DNA of 64,000 nt from Methanococcus aeolicus Nankai-3 (GTDB lineage Archaea; AGJL01; Methanococci; Methanococcales; Methanococcaceae): the NCBI RefSeq assembly GCF_000017185.1, contig NC_009635.1, positions 124,001 to 188,000 of the forward strand. Direction: 5' to 3'. Below the pieces are notes generated by a model. That model saw only the letters and a program-made list of their open reading frames with translations. It was not told the DNA's origin and did not search any database. Position numbers and translations under genes: made by a program. Positions 25,718-36,068 of the stretch are shown in pieces (the first letter of the stretch is position 1; each line of letters opens with the position of its first letter).

Positions 25718-28609
25718 ATGGAATTAAATAAAATTAGTGATAATAGTTGGGAGCTCCCAAAAACATACAAAAAAGAAATGAAAGTTCCCGGTAGAATTTA
25801 TTTAAATGATGATTTAATCGGAGGACTTGAAAATGATGTATTGGAACAAGTTGCAAATGTGGCATGTCTTCCGGGTATTCAAAAATATTCAATGGCAATG
25901 CCAGATGCTCACTATGGCTATGGGTTTCCAATTGGGGGAGTGGCGGCATTTGATGAAAAAATGGGAGTAATAAGCCCAGGGGGTGTGGGTTTTGATATCA
26001 ACTGCCTATCAACTGACTCCAACATTTTAACAGATGATGGATATTGGGTAAATATTGAAAGCCTTAAAGAAAATCTTGATTTAAAACTTAAAATATATGA
26101 TATAAAAGAAGGACAAAATGACTCATCAGATGTAGTTTTTGTCTCCGAAAGAGATGAAGACAATAATATAATAAGAACAAAAACAAACAACGGTAGAATA
26201 TTGAAAGGTAGTGCAGACCATCCAATTTTAACGCTAAACGGCTATGTCCCAATGGGAATGTTAAAAGAAGAACAAGATGTTGTAGTTTATCCTTTTGAAG
26301 GCGTGGAATATGAAGAACCATCTGATGAAGTAATATTAGATGAAAAGAACTTTGCTAAATATGATGCCCAAATAATCAAATATTTAAATGAAAGGAATTT
26401 ATTACCATTAAAAATGAATCATAAACAAATAGGAGCAATAGCACGATTGTTAGGTTTTGCTCTTGGCGATGGAAGTATTGTTCAGGAAAACGGGGAAAGA
26501 AAAAGAATATATCTTGCATTTTATGGGAAAAAAGATGAATTAATAGAGGTTAAAAAGGATTTAGAAAAATTAAGTGTAAAAAGTTCAAAAATATATTCGA
26601 GAAATAGGGAAATTAAAATAAAAAATGCATGGGGAAGTGAATATGTTAGCTCATGTAAAGATAATTATATAAAAATAACTTCCAAAGCATTTGCGTTATT
26701 TATGCATAAACTTGGAATGCCCATTGGCACAAAAACACATATTGAATACACCATTCCAAAATGGATAAAAAAATCGCCATTATGGGTCAAAAGAAACTTT
26801 TTAGCTGGTTTATTTGGTGCAGACGGTAGTAAAATATGTTTTAGAAAATATACTCCAATGCCAATATCATTTACTCAATCAAAATCAGATGTTCTTAAAG
26901 ATTCTCTCTTAAATTACCTGGCAGATATTAAAAAAATGCTCTCTGAGTTTGGTATATGTAGTATGGTGTATGAGATTAAAGCAGTGGAAAATAAGGTTGT
27001 TTATCGACTATCCATAGTAAATGAAAAGAGTATAAAGTTATTTTTGGGGCATATTGGGTATGAATATTCCAAAGATAAAAAAGAAGAGGGATTATTTGCT
27101 TATGAATATTTAAAATACAAAGATACAGTCAAAAACATTAGAAAAAACAGTATTGTTAAGGCAATAGATATTTACAGAAAAACTGGAAGTTTATCCAAAG
27201 TATGTGATGGTGTAGTTGGCAAATGGGCAAATAAAAAATTTGTGGAAAGAACAATATATGAAAATAGAACAGTCGTAAGAATTCCAAAGAATTTTCCATA
27301 TTATGAAGAATTTGTAAAAAAGTATGGAGTTGCAGGAGGATTTGTTTTGGATAAAATAAAAGAAATTAAAAAGATTCCATACAATTCAAAGTTGTATGAT
27401 GTTTCCATACTCCACCAGTCCCATAACTTTATAGCAAATGGGGTTGTGGTTCATAACTGCGGAGTTAGACTGGTAAAAACCAACCTTACAAAAGATGAAG
27501 TGCAACCTAAAATGAAGGAGCTCCTAAGTAAGATATTTAAAAATGTTCCATCAGGATTAGGGAGCAAAGGAAAAATTAGAATAAATAAAAATCAAATAGA
27601 AGAAGTTCTTGAAGAAGGAGTAAATTGGGCCATAAATAATAACTATGGATGGGAGGAAGATATAAAATATATCGAAGAAAATGGACAAATGAAGGAGGCA
27701 GATGCTTCACTTGTATCGGACAGTGCCAAAAAGAGAGGTCTTCCACAGTTAGGTTCATTAGGTAGTGGAAACCACTTTTTAGAAATACAATATATGGATA
27801 CAGTGTTTGACGAAGAAGTGGCAAAAATATATGGCGTTGAAAAAAATCAGGTTGTAATATTAATACATACAGGTTCAAGAGGTTTGGGGCATCAAATTTG
27901 TGCCGATTATCTTAGATATATGGAAAAAGCAGCTAGAAAATACAATATAACTTTACCAGATAGACAACTTGCATGTGCTCCAATAACTTCGGAGGAAGGG
28001 CAAAACTACTTTAAGGCAATGAGTTGCGGAGCAAATTATGCTTGGACAAATAGGCAACTTATCACACATTGGATAAGGGAAAGCTTTGAGGACATATTTA
28101 AAACTTCGGCGGAAGACCTTGAAATGAATATATTATATGATGTGGCACACAACATTGCAAAGAAAGAAAATCACACAATAAATGGAAAAATGAAAAAAGT
28201 AGTAGTTCATAGGAAAGGAGCAACTAGGGCATTTGGACCAGATAATGAGGACATACCAGCAAAATATAATACCGTTGGTCAGCCTGTAATTATACCTGGG
28301 GATATGGGGACATCATCTTATTTAATGCATGGAACAAATACCGCAATGGAAGAAACTTTTGGTTCTACGGCACATGGTGCAGGTAGGATAATGAGTAGGG
28401 CTAAGGCTTTAAAAATGTATAAATCAGAGGATATAATTAGCGATTTGGGGAAAAAGGGAATATTAGTTATGGCAGATTCAAAAGGTGTTGTAGCAGAGGA
28501 ATGCCCAGAATCTTATAAAAATATAGAGTTTGTGGCCGATGTAGTTCATAATTCAGGTATATCTTTAAAAGTATGTAAAATGAAACCTATGGGAGTAGTT
28601 AAAGGATAA
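25718..28609 (+). CDS. rtcB: tRNA-splicing ligase RtcB with in-frame intein
   Basis: 963 residues in one frame: RtcB (about 478 residues when spliced) plus a 485-residue intein. RtcB joins RNA 2',3'-cyclic phosphate and 5'-OH ends using GTP and Mn. Family motifs: [61 protein letters not shown] and [12 protein letters not shown]. The intein sits between DIN and CGVR, directly before the conserved metal-binding Cys. The ATG at 25718 follows AGGTGA; an in-frame TTG 15 bases upstream is less likely. Archease, its activator, is encoded at 20.5 kb. Confidence 0.95.
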   Translation: MELNKISDNSWELPKTYKKEMKVPGRIYLNDDLIGGLENDVLEQVANVACLPGIQKYSMAMPDAHYGYGFPIGGVAAFDEKMGVISPGGVGFDINCLSTDSNILTDDGYWVNIESLKENLDLKLKIYDIKEGQNDSSDVVFVSERDEDNNIIRTKTNNGRILKGSADHPILTLNGYVPMGMLKEEQDVVVYPFEGVEYEEPSDEVILDEKNFAKYDAQIIKYLNERNLLPLKMNHKQIGAIARLLGFALGDGSIVQENGERKRIYLAFYGKKDELIEVKKDLEKLSVKSSKIYSRNREIKIKNAWGSEYVSSCKDNYIKITSKAFALFMHKLGMPIGTKTHIEYTIPKWIKKSPLWVKRNFLAGLFGADGSKICFRKYTPMPISFTQSKSDVLKDSLLNYLADIKKMLSEFGICSMVYEIKAVENKVVYRLSIVNEKSIKLFLGHIGYEYSKDKKEEGLFAYEYLKYKDTVKNIRKNSIVKAIDIYRKTGSLSKVCDGVVGKWANKKFVERTIYENRTVVRIPKNFPYYEEFVKKYGVAGGFVLDKIKEIKKIPYNSKLYDVSILHQSHNFIANGVVVHNCGVRLVKTNLTKDEVQPKMKELLSKIFKNVPSGLGSKGKIRINKNQIEEVLEEGVNWAINNNYGWEEDIKYIEENGQMKEADASLVSDSAKKRGLPQLGSLGSGNHFLEIQYMDTVFDEEVAKIYGVEKNQVVILIHTGSRGLGHQICADYLRYMEKAARKYNITLPDRQLACAPITSEEGQNYFKAMSCGANYAWTNRQLITHWIRESFEDIFKTSAEDLEMNILYDVAHNIAKKENHTINGKMKKVVVHRKGATRAFGPDNEDIPAKYNTVGQPVIIPGDMGTSSYLMHGTNTAMEETFGSTAHGAGRIMSRAKALKMYKSEDIISDLGKKGILVMADSKGVVAEECPESYKNIEFVADVVHNSGISLKVCKMKPMGVVKG
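26003..27457 (+). mobile_element. Intein with LAGLIDADG homing endonuclease in rtcB
   Basis: 485 residues, from Cys1 ([13 protein letters not shown]) to the C-terminal VVVHN, followed by Cys as the +1 residue. Block B is visible as GSADHPILT. Two LAGLIDADG-type motifs are present ([11 protein letters not shown] and [11 protein letters not shown]), so the endonuclease may be active. The C-terminal splicing blocks [17 protein letters not shown] and VVVHN are intact. Splicing should restore DIN-CGVR. RtcB inteins are known from other methanococci. Confidence 0.93.
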
Positions 28610-28770
28610 TAATATATTATTTTAAATCTTAACTTATGGATTTTCTTTATCCAGATCATTTAATATTTTTTAATTTTACATTATTTATACATTATTTATG
28701 ATATTTTTTTATATTATTATTTTTATATATTTTTTGGAATATACAATATACAAACTTTTTTAGTGATATT

Positions 28771-29565
28771 ATGAAACTTAAATTAAGTGTTCCACAATGG
28801 CATTATAGTATGCTTCTTGACACGGACAGAGTAGCAGTTTTTAAAGAAGCTATTGAGCAAACAGTAAAACCTAATGACATAGTTTATGATTTGGGAACAG
28901 GTAGCGGAATATTGGCAATGGTGGCATCTCAAAAGGCAAAAAAAGTTTATGCCTTAGAGCTTGACCCAATAACCTGCATGTATGCAAAAGAAAATTTAAA
29001 AATAAATGATTATGAAAATATTAAAAATATAAATTTAATAGAGGCTGATGCTTCCGAATATAATTTTAAGGAACAGGCTGATGTAATTATAGCGGAATTG
29101 CTTGATACAGCATTAATAACGGAGCCACAAGTTCCCGTATTAAATTCCATTATTGAAAAAGGATATTTAAAAGAAAATGGAAAAATTATTCCTGAAAAGG
29201 CATATAACACGGCACAAATAGTAATTGCAAAAATGGGACATATTTATTATGATGAAGAAGTGGTATCAAAATCGGTTTCGGAAGAAATACTATATGATAC
29301 AATTGATTTTTATAAAATAAATAAAGAGGAAGTTAGTTATAATTTACAATTTAAATTAAATGAAGACTACAACGGAGAAACAAATTTAGGAATTAGATTA
29401 AATACTTACACAGAATTAACAAAAGACATAATGTCAGGGAGCTCCCCTATGTTAAATCCTCCGTTAATAATTCCCATAGAAAACCCAGTAATTAAAGATA
29501 ATATAATAAACCTAACCTTGTCATACAAAATGGGCGGAGATTTGGAAAGTATAACTATAAAATAA
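28771..29565 (+). CDS. SAM-dependent methyltransferase (PRMT-like Rossmann fold)
   Basis: 264 residues. Motif I (VYDLGTGSGILAMVA, about 39-53), motif II-like ALELDPITCMYAKEN and ADVIIAELLDTALITEP follow the protein-arginine-methyltransferase-like layout, with a beta-rich C-terminal half. The substrate is unknown. Start ATG follows GTGATATT. It lies directly upstream of the MptN-like ligase with a 16-bp gap, so they may be co-transcribed. Confidence 0.8.
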   Translation: MKLKLSVPQWHYSMLLDTDRVAVFKEAIEQTVKPNDIVYDLGTGSGILAMVASQKAKKVYALELDPITCMYAKENLKINDYENIKNINLIEADASEYNFKEQADVIIAELLDTALITEPQVPVLNSIIEKGYLKENGKIIPEKAYNTAQIVIAKMGHIYYDEEVVSKSVSEEILYDTIDFYKINKEEVSYNLQFKLNEDYNGETNLGIRLNTYTELTKDIMSGSSPMLNPPLIIPIENPVIKDNIINLTLSYKMGGDLESITIK

Positions 29566-29581
29566 TACCTATGGTGAAAAC

Positions 29582-30433
29582 ATTAAAAAAACAAAAATTG
29601 CCATACTTTGCCACAAAAGAACACCAGAAAACGAAATGATTTATGAAAAATTAAAAAACAATAATTATGCAGTATCATTTTTAGACCCATTGGAAATGAT
29701 TTCTGGATTAAATAATAATTATAATAATTATAATATAATTTTATCACGGGTAGAAAGAGATTATTTAAAAGAGGGAATTTATGCCTTAAAATATCTTGAA
29801 ACGATACCAAATATTAAAATTATTAATAATTCTGATAGTATAGAAACATGTCAAAATAAATATTTAACTTATTTAAAATTAAAAGAAGTAATGCCCAAAT
29901 CATTTTTAACATATGCCAACGACTTTAAAAATGTTGAAAACGAACTGAAAGCAAATAATTTTAATTTTCCTGTGGTTGTAAAGCCAATATATGGCGGTTA
30001 TGGAAATGGTGTTTTAAAAGTTAATAATTTAGGGGAATTAAATAATATATTTGAATTGCTAAAAAATAATGGTAATGAATTATTTGTGCAGGAGCTCCTT
30101 GATTTTAAACATGACATAAGGGCTTTTGTAATAAATAATAAAATAATTTGTGCAATGGAAAGAATACCTTCAAATAATGATTGGAGGGCAAATTATTCTC
30201 GAGGAGCTAAAATTAAAGAATTTAAATTAAATAAAGATACTGAAAAATTAATTTTAAATTCTGTAAAAAAAATAGGGGCCAATATCGTTGGCGTAGATGT
30301 ATTAATTGATAAAAATAATAAACCTTATATTTTGGAAATGAATATCACGCCACAATTTAGGGGAATTATGAATTTTGCAGATGTTCCAGGGGAGATTTTA
30401 AAATATTTGGCTGATATTTTGAATAAAAAATAA
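29582..30433 (+). CDS. mptN: RimK-type ATP-grasp ligase, MptN-like, apparent ATT start
   Basis: 283 residues from an ATT at 29582. Recognisable ATP-grasp features are NFPVVVKPIYGGYGNGVLKV, FVQELLDFKHDIRAFVINN, GVDVLIDKNNKPYILEMNITPQF. RimK relatives in methanogens add glutamate to tetrahydromethanopterin (MptN) or to F420 (CofF); MptN is my first choice, CofF or another ligase is possible. The frame has TAA at 29558, no ATG/GTG/TTG before 29636, and GGTGA four bases before the ATT; starting there restores the usual N-terminal strand KIAILCHKRTPENEMIYEKL. Starting at the ATG at 29636 would delete the first strand of the fold. Confidence 0.75.
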   Translation: MKKTKIAILCHKRTPENEMIYEKLKNNNYAVSFLDPLEMISGLNNNYNNYNIILSRVERDYLKEGIYALKYLETIPNIKIINNSDSIETCQNKYLTYLKLKEVMPKSFLTYANDFKNVENELKANNFNFPVVVKPIYGGYGNGVLKVNNLGELNNIFELLKNNGNELFVQELLDFKHDIRAFVINNKIICAMERIPSNNDWRANYSRGAKIKEFKLNKDTEKLILNSVKKIGANIVGVDVLIDKNNKPYILEMNITPQFRGIMNFADVPGEILKYLADILNKK

Positions 30434-30453
30434 AATAATAATAAAATAATATA

Positions 30454-31320
30454 TTATAAAATTCTTTCAATTGGTAGCACAAGTATATCTTTTGCTCCTA
30501 TTAATTCTAATTCTGAAACTATTTTAAATACCTGTTTTTCATCAACTACAACATTAACGGCAACTACTTTATCATTTGATAATACCTCTGATATTGTAGG
30601 TCCGCTCATGCCTGGAATAATTTGTTTAATTTCATTTACTTTATCCTTTGGGGCATTCATCATAATTAATCGTTTTGTCTGGGCATAAAGAACACTTTTT
30701 ATTCCCGATGTAATTTGATTTATTTTTAATCGTTTATTTTCGTCTACCATGCTTTTTTTATTGGCTATTAGTCGTGTGGTGGATTTTACTATTGTATCTA
30801 TTTGTTTTAATCTGTTTAATTTTAGCGTTGTTCCAGTTGAAGTTAAATCGCTTATAAGGTCTGCAACTCCTATAAATGGTGCAATTTCTGTTGCCCCGCT
30901 TAACTCTATAATTTCTAAATCAAGATTTTTACTTTCCAAATATTTTTTTGTAATATGGGGAAATTCTGTGGCTATTTTCATGCCATTTTTTAAATCATTG
31001 ATTGAATTAATATCTGAATCTTCGGGAGATGCTATTACTAAATTAGCCTTTCCAAAATTGAAATCTAATAAAAATTCCACTGAGTTTTCTGTATCTCTTT
31101 CACAGATTAAATCATAGCCAGTAATTCCAACATCTGCAACACCGTCTGCAACAAATTCTGGAATGTCTCTAGCCCTTGCAAACATTACTTCTATTTCCTC
31201 ATCAACAGTTTTTGCAAATAAGCTTCGCCCCCGTGCTGATATTTTTAAGCCTGCTTTGTCCAATATTTTATTAATTGGTTCGGAAATTCTTCCTTTATTT
31301 GGTAGTGCTAATAAAATCAA
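30454..31320 (-). CDS. hisG: ATP phosphoribosyltransferase HisG (long form)
   Basis: 288 residues, the long form that carries its own C-terminal ACT-like regulatory domain (about 210-288, [35 protein letters not shown]). N-terminal motifs are [38 protein letters not shown] and the PRPP-site sequence [12 protein letters not shown]. It catalyses the first step of histidine synthesis. The start is TTG at 31320, four bases after GGTGA. hisB and hisE lie elsewhere in the window, so the his genes are scattered. Confidence 0.95.
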
Positions 31321-31497
31321 TATATCACCGATAAAATTATAAACTAATTAAATAACTTATAAATTAATTAATAAACTAATAATAAATTAATATGATATAT
31401 AACATATATACATAACAAATTTTTATATATTAATTTGTTTTATATATATTATATTATAATATTATATGTAGTTATATTACGCGGGAGGGTGTATAGT

Positions 31498-32097
31498 ATG
31501 GAAAAATTATCATTTGAAGAAGGAAAATTTGCCGTTAAATTTGCACGAATAAATATTGAATGTTATCTTTCTGGGGTACATTATGTTGTCGATGACCTCC
31601 CTCCAATATTCAAAAAACCGCGGGGAGTTTTTACAACGCTATATACCTATCCAAAACGAAATTTAAGGGGCTGCATTGGAATACCTGAACCAGTTATGCC
31701 TTTAATCGATGCACTAAAAGAAGCCTCTATAAGTGCATCAGTTGATGACCCAAGATTTCCACCTGTGGGGAGAATGGAACTCCGGGATATTACAATAGAA
31801 ATTAGTATACTAACACCCCCAAAATTAGTTGAAGCAAATAGTCCAGCAGACTATTTGGAAAAAATAAAAGTTGGAAGGGATGGACTTATTATTGAATATG
31901 GAACATATAGGGGGCTATTGTTGCCACAAGTTCCAATTGAACATAATTGGGATATAGGGGAATATTTGGCTAATTTATGTTTAAAGGCAGGTCTTCCAGT
32001 AGATACCTGGATTAAAAAAAAGGTAAATATATATTCATTTGAATCTCAAATATTTAAAGAATTATCTCCAAATGGAAAAATTGTGGAAGAAAAATAA
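31498..32097 (+). CDS. AMMECR1-domain protein
   Basis: 199 residues covering a complete AMMECR1 domain, with the conserved NLRGCIGIPEPV, SVDDPRFPPV, ITIEISILTPP and GLLLPQVPIEHNWD. The family occurs in archaea and eukaryotes; its biochemical role is unknown. The ATG at 31498 follows GGGAGGGTGT; the frame is open upstream but within AT-rich promoter DNA. Confidence 0.88.
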   Translation: MEKLSFEEGKFAVKFARINIECYLSGVHYVVDDLPPIFKKPRGVFTTLYTYPKRNLRGCIGIPEPVMPLIDALKEASISASVDDPRFPPVGRMELRDITIEISILTPPKLVEANSPADYLEKIKVGRDGLIIEYGTYRGLLLPQVPIEHNWDIGEYLANLCLKAGLPVDTWIKKKVNIYSFESQIFKELSPNGKIVEEK

Positions 32098-32220
32098 AAA
32101 TAATATAATTTATTTCCCAGAGGTCGAAATATCTATAAAATGGGGGATTTTAAATATAAAAGCTCTGCTTTTATTCAATATCCGAAGGATATTGTATATT
32201 TTCTCCCAGAGGTCGAAAAT
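32098..32220. other. Intergenic duplication with two triplet-loop hairpins
   Basis: The sequence CCCAGAGGTCGAAA occurs twice (about 32115 and 32205); the second copy is the ribosome binding site of the DHH gene. Between them are hairpins AAAAGC-TCT-GCTTTT and AATATCC-GAA-GGATATT, each with a 3-nt loop. Confidence 0.5.
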
Positions 32221-33600
32221 ATGCTAACAAATATGTTTAAAGAAGAAAATTTAATTAAATATAAATCTGTTGTGGAAAAAATAACCAACAAAATAAAAAA
32301 TCATGATGGATTAATTAGAATTATAACCCATAATGATGCTGATGGGCTGACATCTGGGGCAATTATTATAAAGTTATTAACTCGCCAAAACAAAAAATTT
32401 CATTTATCTATTGTTGAACAACTTTCGGAGGATTTCATAAATGAATTGGGTAAAGAAAACACAATAAACAATATAATAAGCAAAAACGAAAGTAAAGGCA
32501 GTGATGACCACAATAACAGCAACAGTGTATTATATATATTTTCTGATATGGGTAGCGGTCAAATAAACAAAATACTTGAAAATAATTTGAACTCCATAAT
32601 ATTAGACCATCATCCCACAGAAATTAACGATATAGAAATAGAGAATATATTACAATTAAATCCCCATATTTTTAAAATAGATGGTTCAAATGAAATCTCT
32701 GCAAGTGGTGTTTGCTATTTGGTAGCACGGGAATTTGGATATTATGATTTAAGTGTTTTGGCCATTACAGGGGCAATCGGGGATATGCAACATCTCCCAT
32801 TTATTGGATTAAATAAATTCATATTAAATGAAGGAATGGAAAAACAGCATATTAATGGAATTTTACGGGATATAATATATAATTGTTATGATATATCAAT
32901 AACAGACAGTATATTATTCTCATTTAACCCATATATAAAAGAATTGAAAAAAAGAGAACAAATTATTAATCTATTAAATAAATACAATATTGACCCAAAT
33001 AAAATATATTTGGACGGCGAGGATAAAAAGAACTTAGAAAAGGCATTAAGTAGCATAAATCCAAATTATATAAATGAACTATATGTTGATAGATACATAA
33101 TAAACCACAACGAAAAAGATGGTCATTATTTGATGGAGCTCCTCAACGCCTGTGGTAAAAATGGCAATGCCCAATTGGGAATTTGCACGGCATTAGGTGA
33201 TGAAAACTGCATAAAAGAGGCAAAAAAATTAAATTATGAATATAAATTAAATATTGTTGAAGCACTAAATAAATTAAAATTAAACCATAAAGACAATTTC
33301 GATTATTTCTTTGGGGAAAAGGGAACAACAGGACTATTGGCAGGACTATTGGCAAAAGATAGACCAATAATGGGCATAAATAAAGATGAGAATTATTATA
33401 AAATATCTTCAAGGGGAAACCATAATTTAGTTAGTAATGGATTAAATCTTACAGAAGTTATGAAATTAACGGAATTGTTTGGAGGTAGTGGGGGAGGTCA
33501 TTCCGTGGCGTCCGGCGGTAAAATACCAATAGAATCTTTGGAGGAATTTTTAGATTGGGCTGATGATTTAATTGGAGAACAACTTAAAAATAATATGTAA
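32221..33600 (+). CDS. RecJ-like DHH-family phosphoesterase/exonuclease
   Basis: 459 residues. DHH-superfamily motifs: THNDADGLTSG (near residue 36), YIFSDMGSG, the DHH motif ILDHHPTE, AITGAIGDMQ and the C-terminal DHHA1 element LFGGSGGGHSVASGG. Archaeal proteins of this class are single-strand nucleases associated with the replisome (GAN/RecJ-like) or related phosphodiesterases. I start it at the ATG at 32221 because GAGGT lies seven bases before it; the frame is open to an ATG at 32140, but that part contains short hairpins and a copy of the CCCAGAGGTCGAAA sequence and looks intergenic. Confidence 0.85.
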   Translation: MLTNMFKEENLIKYKSVVEKITNKIKNHDGLIRIITHNDADGLTSGAIIIKLLTRQNKKFHLSIVEQLSEDFINELGKENTINNIISKNESKGSDDHNNSNSVLYIFSDMGSGQINKILENNLNSIILDHHPTEINDIEIENILQLNPHIFKIDGSNEISASGVCYLVAREFGYYDLSVLAITGAIGDMQHLPFIGLNKFILNEGMEKQHINGILRDIIYNCYDISITDSILFSFNPYIKELKKREQIINLLNKYNIDPNKIYLDGEDKKNLEKALSSINPNYINELYVDRYIINHNEKDGHYLMELLNACGKNGNAQLGICTALGDENCIKEAKKLNYEYKLNIVEALNKLKLNHKDNFDYFFGEKGTTGLLAGLLAKDRPIMGINKDENYYKISSRGNHNLVSNGLNLTEVMKLTELFGGSGGGHSVASGGKIPIESLEEFLDWADDLIGEQLKNNM

Positions 33601-33669
33601 TATAGAGTATTTAGAATAATAAATAATTAAATATATAAAATCAAATTTTTTTTAAGATATATTTTTTAT

Positions 33670-33915
33670 ATAGTCAATCTTCGGACTGTTTCACGCGCAA
33701 TAATATAGTCAATCTTCGGACAATTTCACTAAACCCCCATATTAAAATGCAAAATCACCATAAAATTAGCAAAAATAAAACAATATTATAAAATGCGTTG
33801 GGACGGATTAGGGACAGTTTTTGAAGATTAACTATAAATAAACCGTATTTTATAGTATCTTCGATATGCTTAATTATTTGGAACAATTAAGGAACAATTT
33901 TTGAAGACTAACTAT
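33670..33915. repeat. Nested terminal-inverted-repeat element (element A)
   Basis: Two left ends (ATAGTCAATCTTCGGAC at 33670 and 33705) and two right ends (GAAGATTAACTAT ending 33835; GAAGACTAACTAT ending 33915). Inner copy 131 bp, outer 246 bp. No open frame. Same family as nine other elements in the window. It fills most of the 400-bp gap before the TPR gene. Confidence 0.75.
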
Positions 33916-34000
33916 AATTTATTAAAATAAAGATAAATTTAAATGTTATTAAGGGAATATTTAACAATATCTATAATTTATATAAAGTGGAGCGGTTATT

Positions 34001-35413
34001 ATGAATTGGGAAGGGTATTTGAAAAAAGGAAATGAATATAAAGATAAGGAAGACTACGACAAAGCAATTGAATATTATAATGAAGCTTTAAAAAATTATC
34101 CATACAAATTTAAATGGCGTATTTTTATAAACTTAGGACATTGTTATTACTTAAAAAAAGACTACGACGAAGCAATTAAAAATTATAAGGAAGCCTCAAA
34201 AAACGATTATCCAGATAAAGAGAAATGGATTGTTTGTATAAACTTAGGACAGTGTTATAATTCAAAAAAAGAATATGACAAAGCAATTGAATATTATAAA
34301 AAGGGATTAAGGCTAGGTGGCAAAGAAATTAAAAAATATGGGTACAATAGTGCTATAATTTCAACATATATAGAACTTGAAAATATAGATGATAATGATA
34401 AAAGAAATGAATATTTTGGGTCATTAGTTAAAATTATGGGGGAAATAGACAACTTCAAAGAAGAACTTAAAGTAAATAATAATAAAGATAATCCGATTAT
34501 TGCACATTATACAAAACCACATGTTATTACAGATATGTTAAAATTAAAAGAAAATAAAGAAGAAAAAGAAAATAAAGAAGATAAAACGCCTTATTTTAGA
34601 TTGTATGAAGTTTGTTATATGAATGACCCAGAAGAAGGAATGACATTAAAAGAAATAATGGAGAAAGAAGATGAAATAACACAACTATATAATATATACG
34701 AAGATGAGAATAGTAAAAAGGATATGAAAAAAGAAAATTACACATTCTTAGGTAGTTTTATTGTAGGGGAAGGAGGTAATGAAAAAGAATATAAAGATAT
34801 TGATAAATTATTTTTATGGAGAACTTATGGAAAAGATGGCGATAAAGAAGAGGCAAAAGGTATTTGCATCTGTATTAATAAAGAATTCTTTGACCAAAAC
34901 TCCGATAATTTATCAAATTATCCTATGAATATTAATAATAACGACAATCCGTCTGAAACTATTCTTGAATATGGGGAAAATCCTGATGAATTTTGTTTAT
35001 ATAAAGTAATTTATGAAGATACTAATGAATTAATTACCGTTTTGAAGAAAATTGATAAATATGCCAAAGATTTAGATTTAAAAAACAATAAAATCAAAAA
35101 ATTATTAAATAGATTATTGGACGAACTTAGATATTTAGTAAAATCTAAACACTACACAGAAGAAAAAGAATATAGAATTATAAAAAGATATAATATAAAT
35201 AAAGAAATAGATATAAATGAAATAAATAAAAATAAAATAAAAATAGATTACGATATATTCTCCCCAAGATTATATATTGAAATAGAAAAAGATTTCACAG
35301 AATACATCGATAAAATTGTATTGGGTCCAAGACTGGAAAATAAAGATTCGTGGAAATCATATTTAAATTATAAGGATATAGATGTTATGGAATCAACATG
35401 CCCATTTAAATAA
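34001..35413 (+). CDS. TPR-repeat protein with DUF2971-like domain
   Basis: 470 residues. Three tetratricopeptide repeats at about 4-110 (YDKAIEYYNEALKNYP, YDEAIKNYKEASKNDYP, YDKAIEYYKKGLRLG). From about 165 the sequence follows the DUF2971 pattern: IIAHYTKPHVI, YEVCYMNDPEEGM, KLFLWRTYGKDGD, GICICINKEFF, LYKVIYEDTNEL, KHYTEEKEYRIIKRY and IDKIVLGPRLE. DUF2971 has no established function. The region is Lys/Glu/Asn-rich with low-complexity runs (residues about 184-196). It stands alone between element A and hisB. The ATG follows GGAGCGGTTATT. Confidence 0.7.
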   Translation: MNWEGYLKKGNEYKDKEDYDKAIEYYNEALKNYPYKFKWRIFINLGHCYYLKKDYDEAIKNYKEASKNDYPDKEKWIVCINLGQCYNSKKEYDKAIEYYKKGLRLGGKEIKKYGYNSAIISTYIELENIDDNDKRNEYFGSLVKIMGEIDNFKEELKVNNNKDNPIIAHYTKPHVITDMLKLKENKEEKENKEDKTPYFRLYEVCYMNDPEEGMTLKEIMEKEDEITQLYNIYEDENSKKDMKKENYTFLGSFIVGEGGNEKEYKDIDKLFLWRTYGKDGDKEEAKGICICINKEFFDQNSDNLSNYPMNINNNDNPSETILEYGENPDEFCLYKVIYEDTNELITVLKKIDKYAKDLDLKNNKIKKLLNRLLDELRYLVKSKHYTEEKEYRIIKRYNINKEIDINEINKNKIKIDYDIFSPRLYIEIEKDFTEYIDKIVLGPRLENKDSWKSYLNYKDIDVMESTCPFK

Positions 35414-35440
35414 TTCCCTAAAATAATAAAAGGTGATACC

Positions 35441-36013
35441 TTGCGAGTTTTTGAAGTGGAGAGGACAACAAATGAAACAAATATAAAATTAAGATTAAAC
35501 ATAGATGGGACTGGAAATTATGAAATAACTACCAAAATCCCTTTTTTCGACCATATTTTATCCTCATTTGTAAAACATGGTTCTTTTGATTTATCTCTAA
35601 TTGCTGAGGGAGATTTGGAAATTGATGACCATCATACCGTTGAAGATGTTGGTATATGTTTAGGAATGGCAATGAATAAAATTGAGAAGAAGAATATAAA
35701 GAGATTTGGACATGCCATTGTTCCGATGGACGAAGCAAGAGCTATGGTTTCTATTGATTTGGGGGGGCGTCCTTTTGTAGTAGGAAATTATATTCCAAAG
35801 AGGGATAAAGTTGGAGAACTCTCCACCGAAAATATAGTTCATTTCTTTGAGTCAATGGCAAACAATGGAAATATGAATATACATTTTGAAGTAATTGGAG
35901 AGAACGAACACCACAAAATAGAGGCACTTTTTAAGGCTTTTGGGATTGCATTGGATAATGCAACTCAAATTGACGAAAGAAAAGGAATAATTAGCACAAA
36001 AGGAGTTATATAA
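35441..36013 (+). CDS. hisB: Imidazoleglycerol-phosphate dehydratase HisB
   Basis: 190 residues, the usual length of the single-function enzyme. The two metal-binding histidine motifs are [11 protein letters not shown] (about 65-75) and [14 protein letters not shown], with FFDHILSSF near the N-terminus. It makes imidazole acetol phosphate in histidine synthesis. The start is TTG at 35441, four bases after GGTGA. 27 bp after the TPR gene and 55 bp before bpsA, same strand. Confidence 0.95.
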
Positions 36014-36068
36014 ATAAAAATCATATAAATAATCATAAATAAGGATTATTTAAATCAAAGGTAAAATT

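Noticed and set aside
29571-29640. Frameshift in the MptN-like gene, with ATG GTG at 29571 as the true start
   Set aside because: Possible in principle (A-rich run), but two other genes show the same GGTGA-N4-ATT arrangement without any such ATG, so ATT initiation explains all three.
33670-33915. CRISPR array or leader in the repeated region
   Set aside because: Repeats are inverted, few, irregularly spaced and without unique spacers of constant length.
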